Origin: Vibrio genomosp. F10 str. ZF-129
GTDB lineage: Bacteria > Pseudomonadota > Gammaproteobacteria > Enterobacterales > Vibrionaceae
Direction: 5' to 3'
DNA: 64,000 bases
Assembly: GCF_000287055.2 (NCBI RefSeq)
Contig: NZ_AJYQ02000111.1
Span: 24,713-88,712 of the forward strand
The stretch's first letter is position 1, and each line of letters starts with the position of its first letter. The translations under genes were made by a program, and so were the position numbers. Shown here piece by piece: positions 55,775 through 64,000 of this stretch. Below the pieces are notes generated by a model. That model had not been told where the DNA came from, made no database searches, and saw only the letters and a list, made by a program, of their open reading frames with translations.

Positions 55775-55810
55775 CAATACTACCTACTTGACAGGAAGTA
55801 GGTAGTATTG
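55775..55810. terminator. Long hairpin between cyclase gene and tolC-like gene
   Basis: Perfect 15-bp inverted repeat CAATACTACCTACTT / AAGTAGGTAGTATTG with 6-base loop, 15 bp beyond the tolC-like stop. No T-run on either side, but the position suits 3'-end formation of two convergent transcripts. Confidence 0.6.
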
Positions 55811-55825
55811 AACTGAGCCGATGTC

Positions 55826-57193
55826 TTAATTAAATAAGGTCGGTCTTTCGACTGGAATTGCGCTCATGTCTAACAATTGATTAACTCGCTCAACGGAAGC
55901 GATATTAATTTCACCCGTTAAGCGATTTAACAATAAATTACCCAGTAAATAGTTATAGCTTGCTGACAATTGCTGACGCTTCGCGCTATAGACATCACTA
56001 ACATCATCAAGCAAGGTATCGACCGTGATTAGACCGGCGGAAAGTTGCTTATCACTACTCTCAACAATGGCTTTGCGACTTTCTACTAAAGTATTGAGAT
56101 GAGGTAGACGTTCAATACTGTTATTAACTTGTACTAATGCGGTTTTGATTTGCTGCCTCAATGCGCGATCAAATTCGACTTTTTCATACTGCTTAAACTT
56201 CCATGCGTGAGCTGCTTCCATTCTTTCATAGCCGACGCCATTGCCGTTAAAGATTGGCACATTGAAGCGCAAAACCACAATGGTCTCTTCACTTTCAGAA
56301 GCAGAGCCAAAAAGTGCACCACCAATATCACGATAGGTATTTGTCGCTCTTAATTCAACGGTAGGTAGTAACTCACCATCTTGCTTAGCAAGCTCTGACC
56401 TCGCGTATTTTACATCATGCTCGAGAGCACGGTAATCTGGGCTTTGCTTCTGGGCTTGTGCCAACCAAAAATCAACATCATTGTACGCGAGTGGCTGCAA
56501 AGGAAAATCGACATTGAGCGGCTGAATGTATTCTAGCCTCTGTCCTGTCAGCACTTCTAACTCTGAGAATTTATTGTCTACTTGAGCCAAAGCTTGCAAC
56601 ATTTGAGTTTTAGCCAAACTCAATTTTGCTGTGATCTCACTGTACTCCAAACTGCTACTTAACCCGCTGGTTCGACGAACCTCTAGCTGATTTTTCTGCT
56701 CTGCGTAGATCTCATATTCCGATTTAGCAAGCAGGTAAGCATCGTGGCTCGCTAGTGCCATTAAATACGCTTCGATAGTATCAAAAGCCAGATTTTGTTC
56801 CGATACTTGATACTCAGACACTTGTTTGTTTAATCGATATTTACTTTGTTGTATTGAAGCAAACAACGATGCATCGATGATTGGCTGAACGATCGATAAG
56901 GTTCGGTTCGAATTGTCGAATTCAGCTTCCCCCAAGTTAAACGTTGGGTTTTCAGTTCTTTTAAGCTCTTGACTCACCGATTCAAAATCGAGAGTCAAGT
57001 TAACTCTTGGAGCAATACCCAACCAAGAGTTCGTATAAGCCGCTTCTGCCTCATTGGTGAGTGCTTCCGCTTTTTGCAAACTTGGGTTGTTGAGAGTCGC
57101 TTGACTATAAACATCGAGTAAAGTCCCTGCTGAAGCCGTTGAAACAGCCAGTATTGATATCAACGCTGAAAGGGTTCTTCTAGGTGTTTTCAT
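55826..57193 (-). CDS. TolC-family outer-membrane channel
   Basis: 455 residues. Signal peptide (RRTLSALISILAVSTASA), then two outer-membrane efflux (OEP) repeats with long helices: LLDVYSQATLNNPSLQKAEALTNEAEAAYTNSW and DVDFWLAQAQKQSPDYRALEHDVKYARSELAKQDG. It forms the trimeric channel-tunnel through the outer membrane and periplasm. Last gene of the operon, 15 bp after the adaptor gene, so it is most likely the dedicated exit channel for the RTX protein. Confidence 0.92.
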   Translation of the reverse strand: MKTPRRTLSALISILAVSTASAGTLLDVYSQATLNNPSLQKAEALTNEAEAAYTNSWLGIAPRVNLTLDFESVSQELKRTENPTFNLGEAEFDNSNRTLSIVQPIIDASLFASIQQSKYRLNKQVSEYQVSEQNLAFDTIEAYLMALASHDAYLLAKSEYEIYAEQKNQLEVRRTSGLSSSLEYSEITAKLSLAKTQMLQALAQVDNKFSELEVLTGQRLEYIQPLNVDFPLQPLAYNDVDFWLAQAQKQSPDYRALEHDVKYARSELAKQDGELLPTVELRATNTYRDIGGALFGSASESEETIVVLRFNVPIFNGNGVGYERMEAAHAWKFKQYEKVEFDRALRQQIKTALVQVNNSIERLPHLNTLVESRKAIVESSDKQLSAGLITVDTLLDDVSDVYSAKRQQLSASYNYLLGNLLLNRLTGEINIASVERVNQLLDMSAIPVERPTLFN

Positions 57194-57208
57194 GCTTTAA
57201 TTACGTCC

Positions 57209-58105
57209 TTATTGATGTTTATCTATATTCGATTGGGCTTCGGGTAACAAAGAATCTAAATCTGACAACGCCGTTGATAGTAAGTCGTCATTGGCCGACG
57301 ATTTAGATTCGATAAGATCTATTTTGACTAAACATTTGCTCCCAGCCGGGATTTTAAAATCTTTATTTTGTAGCTCTAGGCGTACATTAAAAGTATGGCT
57401 TCGAGGGTCTGCTACTGGGTCAATCAAAGTAATGGGCAGTTGTTTGTCCGTTAATCCGGGTAAGGTAAAAGAGACGGTAGCTTTATCACCTGTTTTAAAC
57501 TGTCCATATTGCTCTACAGGCACGCTAGCTTCGACATAGAGAACGTCAACCTTCGCAATTTTAATGATTGGCTCATCCCGGACTTGCTCTCCTAAACCAA
57601 CAAAACGCTCTACCACCACTCCATCTATCGGAGAATGAATGCGTTTTAGCGCTAGCTCAGCGTTTGCCATTGCCAGTTCATCTCTGAAAATCGCTTGTTG
57701 CTCTTCAGCTTCTTTCAATTCCATTTTCGCGATTACATGCCCCGTTCGAATTTCATCAGCGGCTTGAGCTGAAATGATATTTTGTGCCATCACTTCTTTG
57801 TTTCGCTCAATTTGACGCTGCTCAAACTCGTATTTCGCTTTTCGTGCGCTCACTGAACCGTTGCTTTGTGCTCGGGATTTGGAATAGGCAACTCTTGCTT
57901 GTTCAACCCTATCATCGAGTTTTACAAGCAGCTCTCCTTGCTTAACCCATTTACCCCGATTGGCATGGACTTCAGCTACAACACCAACGACTGGCGATGC
58001 TAATTCGAGTAACTCACTTGGCTTGACTTGGCAGGGAAATGTCTGGGCCGCTAGAGGCATTGCAGCCAACGAAGGTAACAGCATTGCCAATGTTACTTTA
58101 TACAT
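57209..58105 (-). CDS. Periplasmic adaptor protein (RND/HlyD type)
   Basis: 298 residues. Signal peptide (MYKVTLAMLLPSLAAMPLAAQ), lipoyl halves (ASPVVGVVAEVHANRGKWVKQGELLVKLDD and RIHSPIDGVVVERFVGLGEQVRDEPIIKI) around a coiled coil with many Gln/Glu, then a beta-barrel domain. No membrane anchor beyond the signal. AAGGAG precedes the ATG, which overlaps the M50 gene stop by 8 bases. Probably joins the TolC-like channel to the inner-membrane M50/HlyD proteins. Confidence 0.9.
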   Translation of the reverse strand: MYKVTLAMLLPSLAAMPLAAQTFPCQVKPSELLELASPVVGVVAEVHANRGKWVKQGELLVKLDDRVEQARVAYSKSRAQSNGSVSARKAKYEFEQRQIERNKEVMAQNIISAQAADEIRTGHVIAKMELKEAEEQQAIFRDELAMANAELALKRIHSPIDGVVVERFVGLGEQVRDEPIIKIAKVDVLYVEASVPVEQYGQFKTGDKATVSFTLPGLTDKQLPITLIDPVADPRSHTFNVRLELQNKDFKIPAGSKCLVKIDLIESKSSANDDLLSTALSDLDSLLPEAQSNIDKHQ

Positions 58106-60236
58106 CGAGTCTCCTTAGTAATGTCTGACGTACTAACCTTGCAACCTGGAAAAAAAGAGGCTGATATTCGTGCTGGAATCGAACCGTCACGCGTTCTCCA
58201 CCATAAAATGGTTCTGGGTTCGCTAAGCGAATATCAGCAAGATAAAACAACTGGTGGCTGGTTAATTTTTCTGCATCTTCAACGGCAAAAGAACCACCAC
58301 CTTCTATGGTCAAAACCTCACTAGGCAGCGTTTGACTTGCTCCAGGATCTAAACGAACAATGCTCGCATTGCTCACTTTGAATGGAGCGTGGGCTGCCCG
58401 AACTTCGACATTCACAAGAGATTCTCGCACTAAATCAATGTTATCCATTGGTATAACGGCTTTAACTGAGTTGTAATCTACCAGTTGGACTTCTCCTATC
58501 GGGTCACCTTTTTTTACATGACTGCCAATAATGAGTGACTCTTCTAACATTACAAACTCCCCATCACTGGGCGCATAAACCACTAACTCGGAAAGACGGC
58601 GCTCAAGCTCTGAAACTTCAAACTCAACTTGTTGAATTCTTTCTTTAGTAATCGCCGCTTTCACTTGATCATCGACCAAATCAGCGTCGTATTGTCTTTC
58701 TAGCTGTATTAGTTGTGCCTGTTTCTCACTGCGTTCTAATTCAATGAGAGGCGCTTTTAATGTGACTAGAGGCTGCTTAGCAGTCACTAGAGTCGAAGGA
58801 TCAACATGAAGCTGTTCTACAAAGCCATTCGACGTCGATCTCACTCGCTGAACATCGGGAAGCCAAACAACACCCTCAACGACTGAATTGTTGGGTAATG
58901 GCACGAATGAAATAGACAGCACGATCATCAAGCTCAGTAGTAGCCCTCGACGCAGCACTGGAGATTGTTGTGTCTCTTTTTTATTACGACTCATAAACAA
59001 TACAAACTTTATCAAAGGAATAGCGAACATCTGAATCAAAGTCCACGCGGCTAATATCCAGCCTACAAAAGGAATATGTTCTGCTAAATAAAGTGCAATC
59101 GTCACCATGATTGCGGTACGAAAACACCATGACGCAGGCCAATAAACCAGAAACCACAGCCATTCTTTTCTCTGGTAGTCAGGCTTTACCGCAGACCGAT
59201 CACCTAACAAATAATATTGGGCTAAATAGTGATAAGCATTAGCAGATCGTGTGGCTAGATTTGGAAGCTCAAACGCATCTTGCAATGCGAAGTAACCATC
59301 AAAACGTTGCAGCGGATTACCATTTAGAAGCAAGGTATTGATCCAACCGATCATCATTACGTTATACATTGCTGCACGCAGTAAACCGGGCTCGACGGCT
59401 AACCAGACAAAGGTTGCGATAGCAGCCAGTAACAATTCAGACTGTATTCCAGCAAGACTCACCCATACACGATGCCATTTATTGGGTAGCAACGAAGATT
59501 GTGACGCATCCACATAAGGGACGGGTACAAACGCAATAAACAGTAAGCCCACCTCTTTACACCGGCCACCATAGCGACTTATCGCAAAGACGTGAGCAAG
59601 CTCATGAAAGGCTTTAATCAACACATAAACGATTAAGCCCAATAATGCATTTTCAACACTGAAAAATTTATCATTGAGATTATCGGTAATTTCTCGCCAA
59701 TGCATAGCCGCTAGAATTCCACTAACAGCCACTAACATTCCCCATAAAAACAGCGCATAGGGATTGAATAGAGCACCAGCCACACCAACCATCTGAGCCA
59801 CGAATCTTGTTGGATTCAATAGAGGAAGCTTAAATGAGACTGGATTACCGTATTTACTAAATAGTGCCAACCTCTTCTGTCGAGTTCTTCTCTGGGTCAG
59901 TTTTTCTAGCCCTAATTGACTCAGCCCTACAATTAACCCCTGCACTTCTAACTGATTCAATAACGATAGAAGTTCTTCCTGGCTGAGTAATTCTTCGTGC
60001 CCCTTCTCTCTATACGCTTGATAAATTTGCTCGATTGTTTGAGCACCTTTAAGCGCCAAAACAAAAGACACAGCATTGATAGGCACGCGAAAAACGCGAT
60101 GAGTATCATCATCTCGAATGACCCACCACTGTTTTCCTCGATAAAGGTGTGTTGCTGTCGAAAGTCCGGGTTTTAATGTTGGTCGTGACGTCGCAACTGC
60201 TTTCCAGGCACTTGGGTTCACGGCATGAGTACCCAT
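58098..60236 (-). CDS. PqqD-like / M50 metalloprotease / HlyD-like fusion
   Basis: 712 residues in three parts. Residues about 1-105 resemble a PqqD-like peptide-binding domain (LYRGKQWWVIRDDDTHRVFRVPINAVSFVLAL...). Residues about 140-430 are an intramembrane M50 (site-2-type) zinc protease: HELAH at 211-215 and the third ligand in NPLQRFDGY (Asp313), several helices. Residues about 450-712 hold lipoyl/HlyD barrel-sandwich motifs (SNGFVEQLHVDPSTLVTAKQPLVTLKAP) with a coiled coil. Similar fusions occur in peptide export and maturation systems. It may process or thread the RTX substrate. Overlaps the GAF-HlyD gene by 19 bp. Confidence 0.85.
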   Translation of the reverse strand: MGTHAVNPSAWKAVATSRPTLKPGLSTATHLYRGKQWWVIRDDDTHRVFRVPINAVSFVLALKGAQTIEQIYQAYREKGHEELLSQEELLSLLNQLEVQGLIVGLSQLGLEKLTQRRTRQKRLALFSKYGNPVSFKLPLLNPTRFVAQMVGVAGALFNPYALFLWGMLVAVSGILAAMHWREITDNLNDKFFSVENALLGLIVYVLIKAFHELAHVFAISRYGGRCKEVGLLFIAFVPVPYVDASQSSLLPNKWHRVWVSLAGIQSELLLAAIATFVWLAVEPGLLRAAMYNVMMIGWINTLLLNGNPLQRFDGYFALQDAFELPNLATRSANAYHYLAQYYLLGDRSAVKPDYQRKEWLWFLVYWPASWCFRTAIMVTIALYLAEHIPFVGWILAAWTLIQMFAIPLIKFVLFMSRNKKETQQSPVLRRGLLLSLMIVLSISFVPLPNNSVVEGVVWLPDVQRVRSTSNGFVEQLHVDPSTLVTAKQPLVTLKAPLIELERSEKQAQLIQLERQYDADLVDDQVKAAITKERIQQVEFEVSELERRLSELVVYAPSDGEFVMLEESLIIGSHVKKGDPIGEVQLVDYNSVKAVIPMDNIDLVRESLVNVEVRAAHAPFKVSNASIVRLDPGASQTLPSEVLTIEGGGSFAVEDAEKLTSHQLFYLADIRLANPEPFYGGERVTVRFQHEYQPLFFQVARLVRQTLLRRLDV

Positions 60237-62044
60237 GTTTTAATAGAAACCCATGCCCATAATTTGCGCGTCCAGTTCCATACCCTAGGTTGAGAAACAG
60301 TCTCTACTTTCGCCACTCCATCCATTCCTGGTCTAAGATCCGAAACATCACCTTGCAGCACACCCTCGACACGAAACACCGTTTTTCCATCTTTAGCCTG
60401 GGCAATGGGTGTCACTCTACTCACCTTAAACTCAAAAGGTTGATTAGGGATTGGAGTAAGCAGTGCTTTCCCTAACTGATCGAGAGCAATATAGCCGATG
60501 TCCAGTTGCTCAACTTCAATCAACAATTTGTACTGATTAAGAGGGGATAACTCCGCGAGAACCTCTCCCTGACGAACCGGCGTTCCAATAGCGTCAATAA
60601 GATCACCACTGACCACTATGGCGTTGTCTAATGACGAAAGAATCTGAGTGCGGCTTAACTTATGATTAATCAAGCGAATTTCTGCCTCTACGCGCTTTTG
60701 AGAGGCCGCTAGAATATTTGACTTTGCAATATCATACTCACCACGCGCTGCGTCCATTTGACGAGAAACTTCTACAAATTTCGCTTTGAGATCGAGTTTC
60801 TGCAGTTCTAACTCTTTGTCATCGAGAGAGAACATCAATTGGTCTTTAATGAGTTCATCACCTGGTCGAACAGCCACTTTTGATATATACCCATCAAATG
60901 GCGCCGAAATGACCCGTCTCTCCGCACCGACAATTTTCGCATCAGCAACCACTTGATAGTTCACTGGCCAAAATAAAAAAGCAGCCAATAGGATGAACGT
61001 ACCGAGCGTTATTGGCGTCTTTTTTCGATTGCGAAAAAAGTTAGATAGTTTGACTTTTGTTGATTTCGTCAACGTGCGGGTTAAAGACTGTTGCTCAAAA
61101 TATTTAGAGACCAGAGGAGAAGAAAGAGTAAAGAGAGTTTGCTGTATCTGATCTCTTATCCCCGCCGTAGGTACTTTGTCACAAGAAACCAACCAAAGAA
61201 CATGTACTGTACTTTCTCGGTATGTCAGCGGTTGGGTAAACCAATCAGCCCATGAGACCTGATCTTGATGTTTGAGCTGTAGACCGATGTTATCGGCATT
61301 GTCGCGCAGTTTATTTGGCCCATTCCCTTGCAGCAAGGCTTCACGAGCTTGGCTAATAATAACCTCTGTTTCAGATTTGGATTCAAGTTCTCCCGTATAC
61401 GTGCCCACTTGCAAAAGAGAATTGGCTTTATCGTCCGCAATCACCATAACACAGCGAGTTAAACCAAACCTTTTAAGCTGCTCTGTGCATACCCACTCGA
61501 CCATATCAGCAATTGGGACAGGCTGATTTATCTGTTCCAATAGAGAAAACACGGGCGAGTTAGAATCTTCAGTGGCGATTGCATATTGATTCGAAGGCGT
61601 TAAACGCTGTACAAGAACGGGAATCGACCACTGTACTATTTCTGTCGCTTTGGTCAGTAAGCTCTTATGGTTTAGCTTCAGCGATAAAATGACCACACCA
61701 TAGAGTTGATTTTCGACCACTAACGGGCACGCTAAGAAATAGAGTCCCTTTTGCTCCTCGCTTTGAACGACAGGCGCTAATCGCTGCATAGCCTGCTCAC
61801 CCACTTGCTTTAATATTGCCGATGACTTCGCGCCATTTGAGGTAAATGCAACGGTTTTATAATCAGCAGAGGCTGGCTGACCAACGGCCAGCAAGCCATC
61901 TTGTATTGCTATATCCGCCCGTTGTGAAAATTGATTCAAAACGATGGCCAACCATGTTTGGCCAAGCTGCTCAGGATCGTTGGTCCTAGAAAAGGTTGGC
62001 CATAGCTCAGAGTCACTAACGGGGGTATTGCTTTGCATAATCAT
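60218..62044 (-). CDS. GAF-domain / HlyD-like membrane fusion protein
   Basis: 608 residues. The N-terminal half (about 1-330) is cytoplasmic and looks like two GAF-type domains (GLYFLACPLVVENQLYGVVILSL; PIADMVEWVCTEQLKRFGLTRCVMVIADD). One membrane helix (TLGTFILLAAFLFWPVNYQVV, about 345-365) is followed by periplasmic HlyD barrel-sandwich motifs (RRVISAPFDGYISKVAVRPGDELIKDQLMFSLDD), a coiled coil and a beta domain. A cytoplasmic sensor joined to an export adaptor would let export respond to a small ligand; that is inference. The gene follows DUF3467 by 3 bp. Confidence 0.85.
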   Translation of the reverse strand: MIMQSNTPVSDSELWPTFSRTNDPEQLGQTWLAIVLNQFSQRADIAIQDGLLAVGQPASADYKTVAFTSNGAKSSAILKQVGEQAMQRLAPVVQSEEQKGLYFLACPLVVENQLYGVVILSLKLNHKSLLTKATEIVQWSIPVLVQRLTPSNQYAIATEDSNSPVFSLLEQINQPVPIADMVEWVCTEQLKRFGLTRCVMVIADDKANSLLQVGTYTGELESKSETEVIISQAREALLQGNGPNKLRDNADNIGLQLKHQDQVSWADWFTQPLTYRESTVHVLWLVSCDKVPTAGIRDQIQQTLFTLSSPLVSKYFEQQSLTRTLTKSTKVKLSNFFRNRKKTPITLGTFILLAAFLFWPVNYQVVADAKIVGAERRVISAPFDGYISKVAVRPGDELIKDQLMFSLDDKELELQKLDLKAKFVEVSRQMDAARGEYDIAKSNILAASQKRVEAEIRLINHKLSRTQILSSLDNAIVVSGDLIDAIGTPVRQGEVLAELSPLNQYKLLIEVEQLDIGYIALDQLGKALLTPIPNQPFEFKVSRVTPIAQAKDGKTVFRVEGVLQGDVSDLRPGMDGVAKVETVSQPRVWNWTRKLWAWVSIKTWVLMP

Positions 62045-62047
62045 TAA

Positions 62048-62329
62048 TTATTTAATTTCACCGTGCTTTTCTTCATGCTCTTTGAGCACTTTACCAAGCA
62101 GTAAAAATAGGCGCTTGGCAGCACGAGGGTTCATAATAATGCGGTCACTTAACTCAACATCAATCTGCTCTGCTGAACCATTCCAGTTTTGGCTCGTTCC
62201 AAATAGCAGCATAAACTCTTCTATGGTGCTGCCTACATTGGCAACATTCGAGTAAGTAGAACGCATTTGATCGTCATTCCAATTAATGTTTGTCTGGTTG
62301 CTCGGTGTTTTGTCTTGATTGCTCATCAT
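62048..62329 (-). CDS. DUF3467 family protein
   Basis: 93 residues, soluble. Matches DUF3467: a beta-rich core (YSNVANVGSTIEEFMLLFGTS...IDVELSDRIIMNPRAAKRLFLLLGKVLKEHEEKHGEI) with the conserved AKRLxxLL helix and final EEKxGEI. The family has no established biochemical role. Here it lies 17 bp after the RTX gene and 3 bp before the GAF-HlyD gene, so it is an integral part of the export operon, perhaps a chaperone or assembly factor for the RTX protein. Confidence 0.88.
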   Translation of the reverse strand: MMSNQDKTPSNQTNINWNDDQMRSTYSNVANVGSTIEEFMLLFGTSQNWNGSAEQIDVELSDRIIMNPRAAKRLFLLLGKVLKEHEEKHGEIK

Positions 62330-62346
62330 TTAATCCTTACTACTTG

Positions 62347-64000
62347 TTAGATGATTCTTACTTTATGTTGATTATCCTGAATACGAACATCGGATTCAGG
62401 TTGTGCTTTAATCCAGAGGCCTAACTGCGCATCGAAAAACAGTAGATTACCCACTTGATCTTCTAATTCAGCCTCTTCGTCATTGCTTGCTTCAGAAGAT
62501 GAACTAGGTTGTGATGATTTGGCATCATTTGGCGCTGGTGCCGTGCTTTGATTTGAATCTGAACCATTATTTGTTTGCCCTTTGTTTGAAGACGCTGGGG
62601 TCGATTGCGCTGAAGTGATCGAGTTTGTCGTGGCAACAGGATTACTCTCATTCTCAGTTTCTGTGAGAGCAGCAATCTCTTCGTTTCCAGTGTCACCTAG
62701 CAAAGTGTCACCTAGTAAGTTGACATTGTTGGGTTTAGCAGAATTGTTCATACCACGAACATCAGCACCCATATCTCGGTTCAAAGCATTTCGAGAAGTC
62801 TCTGGCTCGTTAAACTGCGTGTTGATTGATTCGCGGTTTTCTAACTCGTCTATTAACAGGTCCATTTCACCGGATAAAGAGAAGAAGTCGTCTGTCGTTG
62901 TCGCGACAGGGTCACCAAGGAACGGAGGTTCGTCCCACTCACCGATTCGGTCTGGATTGACTTCAACATGCGCATTTTCATGCAAGATCATATCTAATAG
63001 AGCGTCAGCAAAATTGAAGTTTGGTTGTTCACCGCCAAGTAAGAAATCGGGAGAGAGGTCAACACCTTCAGCATTACCTTCCCAAGTGCCTAGATGCATG
63101 GTGTCAGCACCACCAGTAAAGGACTCTTTGGACTGCGCAATGTACTCTTTATCGTTTTTAAAGAAAATGTTGCCTTCATCACCAACTAAGATGTCACTGC
63201 CGATGCCACCGTATAGCTTATCGTTAACACGTCCGCCAAATAAATTGTCGTTGCCTTCGCCACCATAAAGCTCATCGTTAAATTCACCGTTCACGTTTAC
63301 CTGAGCAATCGTTTTGGCTGAATCTCTATGTCCATTACTCAGCCACTTGAATATGCCCTGGTCACCAATGAGGGTATCTCGCCCTTGATCACCTGTTAAA
63401 TAGTCATTGCCGATTCCGCCAATAGCGAAATCTTCACCTTGATTACCAAAGATTCTGTCATCGCCACCAATGCTAAAGTCGGTAGAAACCATTTCTCGAG
63501 CCACCCAATTAGCATCATTAATTTGGTAGCCAGCATCACCAAGCATAATGTCTCGCCCTTGCTCACCAGTGATGACATCATCTCCCTGTCCACCAATGAC
63601 GAAATCATCACCTTCTCCAGCTAAAATTTTATCATTGTCACCAATGTCGACCTGAGTCGTCACAATATTCAATGCCTGTTGAGCTTGGTTACGAATGACA
63701 TACCCACTATCGCCAAGGATCATGTCATTGCCAGCATCACCATCTAGATCATCCTGACCACCACTACCAATGATAACGTCATGACCGTCACCTCCAGAAA
63801 TCGTGTCGTCTGCACCCAGTTCGGCTTCACGAGAAATAACATCAGCCCGTGAACCATTAGCAGGGAAGACTATGCCTAAATCCCCCAGCAACACATCAAT
63901 ACCCTGATTACCTTGAATGTTGTCTGACCCGACGCCACCAATTACTACGTCATCACCACGACCCGCTGTAATCACATCGTTGCCACCTTGTGATTCTTCG
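62347..64000 (-). CDS. Large RTX-repeat protein, C-terminal part
   Basis: Open to the right edge (EESQGGNDVITAGRGDD at the boundary); at least 550 residues are visible. About 280 residues of Ca2+-binding RTX nonapeptides (GGxGxDxxx) are arranged in higher-order units of about 65 residues, each with LLGDxG-type ends. Then a non-repeat region (about 63000-62700) and a Ser/Asn/Gln-rich linker (SAQSTPASSNKGQTNNGSDS), and finally a short structured tail ending HKVRII. Likely a secreted or surface-held adhesin exported by the downstream genes. The usual hydrophobic type I secretion tail is not obvious. Confidence 0.85.
   Translation of the reverse strand, partial: EESQGGNDVITAGRGDDVVIGGVGSDNIQGNQGIDVLLGDLGIVFPANGSRADVISREAELGADDTISGGDGHDVIIGSGGQDDLDGDAGNDMILGDSGYVIRNQAQQALNIVTTQVDIGDNDKILAGEGDDFVIGGQGDDVITGEQGRDIMLGDAGYQINDANWVAREMVSTDFSIGGDDRIFGNQGEDFAIGGIGNDYLTGDQGRDTLIGDQGIFKWLSNGHRDSAKTIAQVNVNGEFNDELYGGEGNDNLFGGRVNDKLYGGIGSDILVGDEGNIFFKNDKEYIAQSKESFTGGADTMHLGTWEGNAEGVDLSPDFLLGGEQPNFNFADALLDMILHENAHVEVNPDRIGEWDEPPFLGDPVATTTDDFFSLSGEMDLLIDELENRESINTQFNEPETSRNALNRDMGADVRGMNNSAKPNNVNLLGDTLLGDTGNEEIAALTETENESNPVATTNSITSAQSTPASSNKGQTNNGSDSNQSTAPAPNDAKSSQPSSSSEASNDEEAELEDQVGNLLFFDAQLGLWIKAQPESDVRIQDNQHKVRII

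Noticed and set aside
62582..63268. 228-codon rightward frame opposite the RTX gene
   Set aside because: Long antisense frames are expected from the biased codons of RTX and Ser-rich sequence; the minus-strand protein is clear.

Overview
The window comes from a marine gammaproteobacterium, almost certainly a Vibrio. The signs are the norspermidine operon (fused diaminobutyrate aminotransferase-decarboxylase, carboxynorspermidine dehydrogenase, nspC), NrdA/NrdB/YfaE with near-enterobacterial sequence, DUF3943 and DUF2913 proteins of the Vibrio type, and a bcr-rsuA-radD-rplY neighbourhood like that of E. coli. The first 34.4 kb and the last 10 kb look like ordinary chromosome. The 19 kb between them is an integrated accessory region.

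Layout, left to right. 1-3.1 kb: aerobic ribonucleotide reductase (nrdA 3' part, nrdB, ferredoxin yfaE). 3.1-6.8 kb: a small hypothetical gene, a CinA-like protein with a degenerate amidohydrolase motif, a DUF3943 envelope protein and a GcvR-like ACT protein. 6.8-12.3 kb: norspermidine operon. 13.0-18.7 kb: seven-gene Mrp Na+/H+ antiporter operon. 19.2-20.3 kb: nhaA. 20.6-24.8 kb: ABC exporter plus an AttH/CrtC-like protein. 25.1-34.4 kb: SDR/DUF2867 protein, DUF2913 protein, bcr, rsuA, radD, a PepSY-response regulator-histidine kinase operon, and rplY.

Accessory region, 34.5-53.6 kb. A 26-bp sequence made of the loop and right arm of the rplY terminator recurs in direct orientation at 34515, 47083 and 53619. 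I read this as two related integrative elements in tandem at the rplY terminator. Element A (12.6 kb) has an int-xis pair just inside its right end. It carries a second, unrelated tyrosine recombinase, a NERD-domain/zinc-ribbon protein, a K+ channel, a DUF2955/HlyD efflux set, an AraC regulator next to a frameshifted DMT transporter, and a chimeric antitoxin-like ORF. Element B (6.5 kb) keeps only a decayed fragment of a homologous integrase. It carries a small envelope set: an outer-membrane barrel fragment, an esterase-fold lipoprotein that has lost its catalytic Ser and His, a phospholipase D-family lipoprotein and a TamA-like Omp85 protein. Two near-identical palindromes sit in front of the esterase and TamA-like genes and suggest co-regulation.

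53.9-64 kb. A membrane diguanylate cyclase faces a leftward operon that runs off the right edge: giant RTX-repeat protein (3' part only), DUF3467 protein, GAF-HlyD protein, PqqD-M50 protease-HlyD protein, a periplasmic adaptor and a TolC-family outer-membrane channel. It resembles type I secretion, but no ABC ATPase is visible. Three adaptor-like proteins and an intramembrane metalloprotease stand in its place. This is the best candidate here for an undescribed export system.

I saw no rRNA, tRNA, insertion sequence or CRISPR array.
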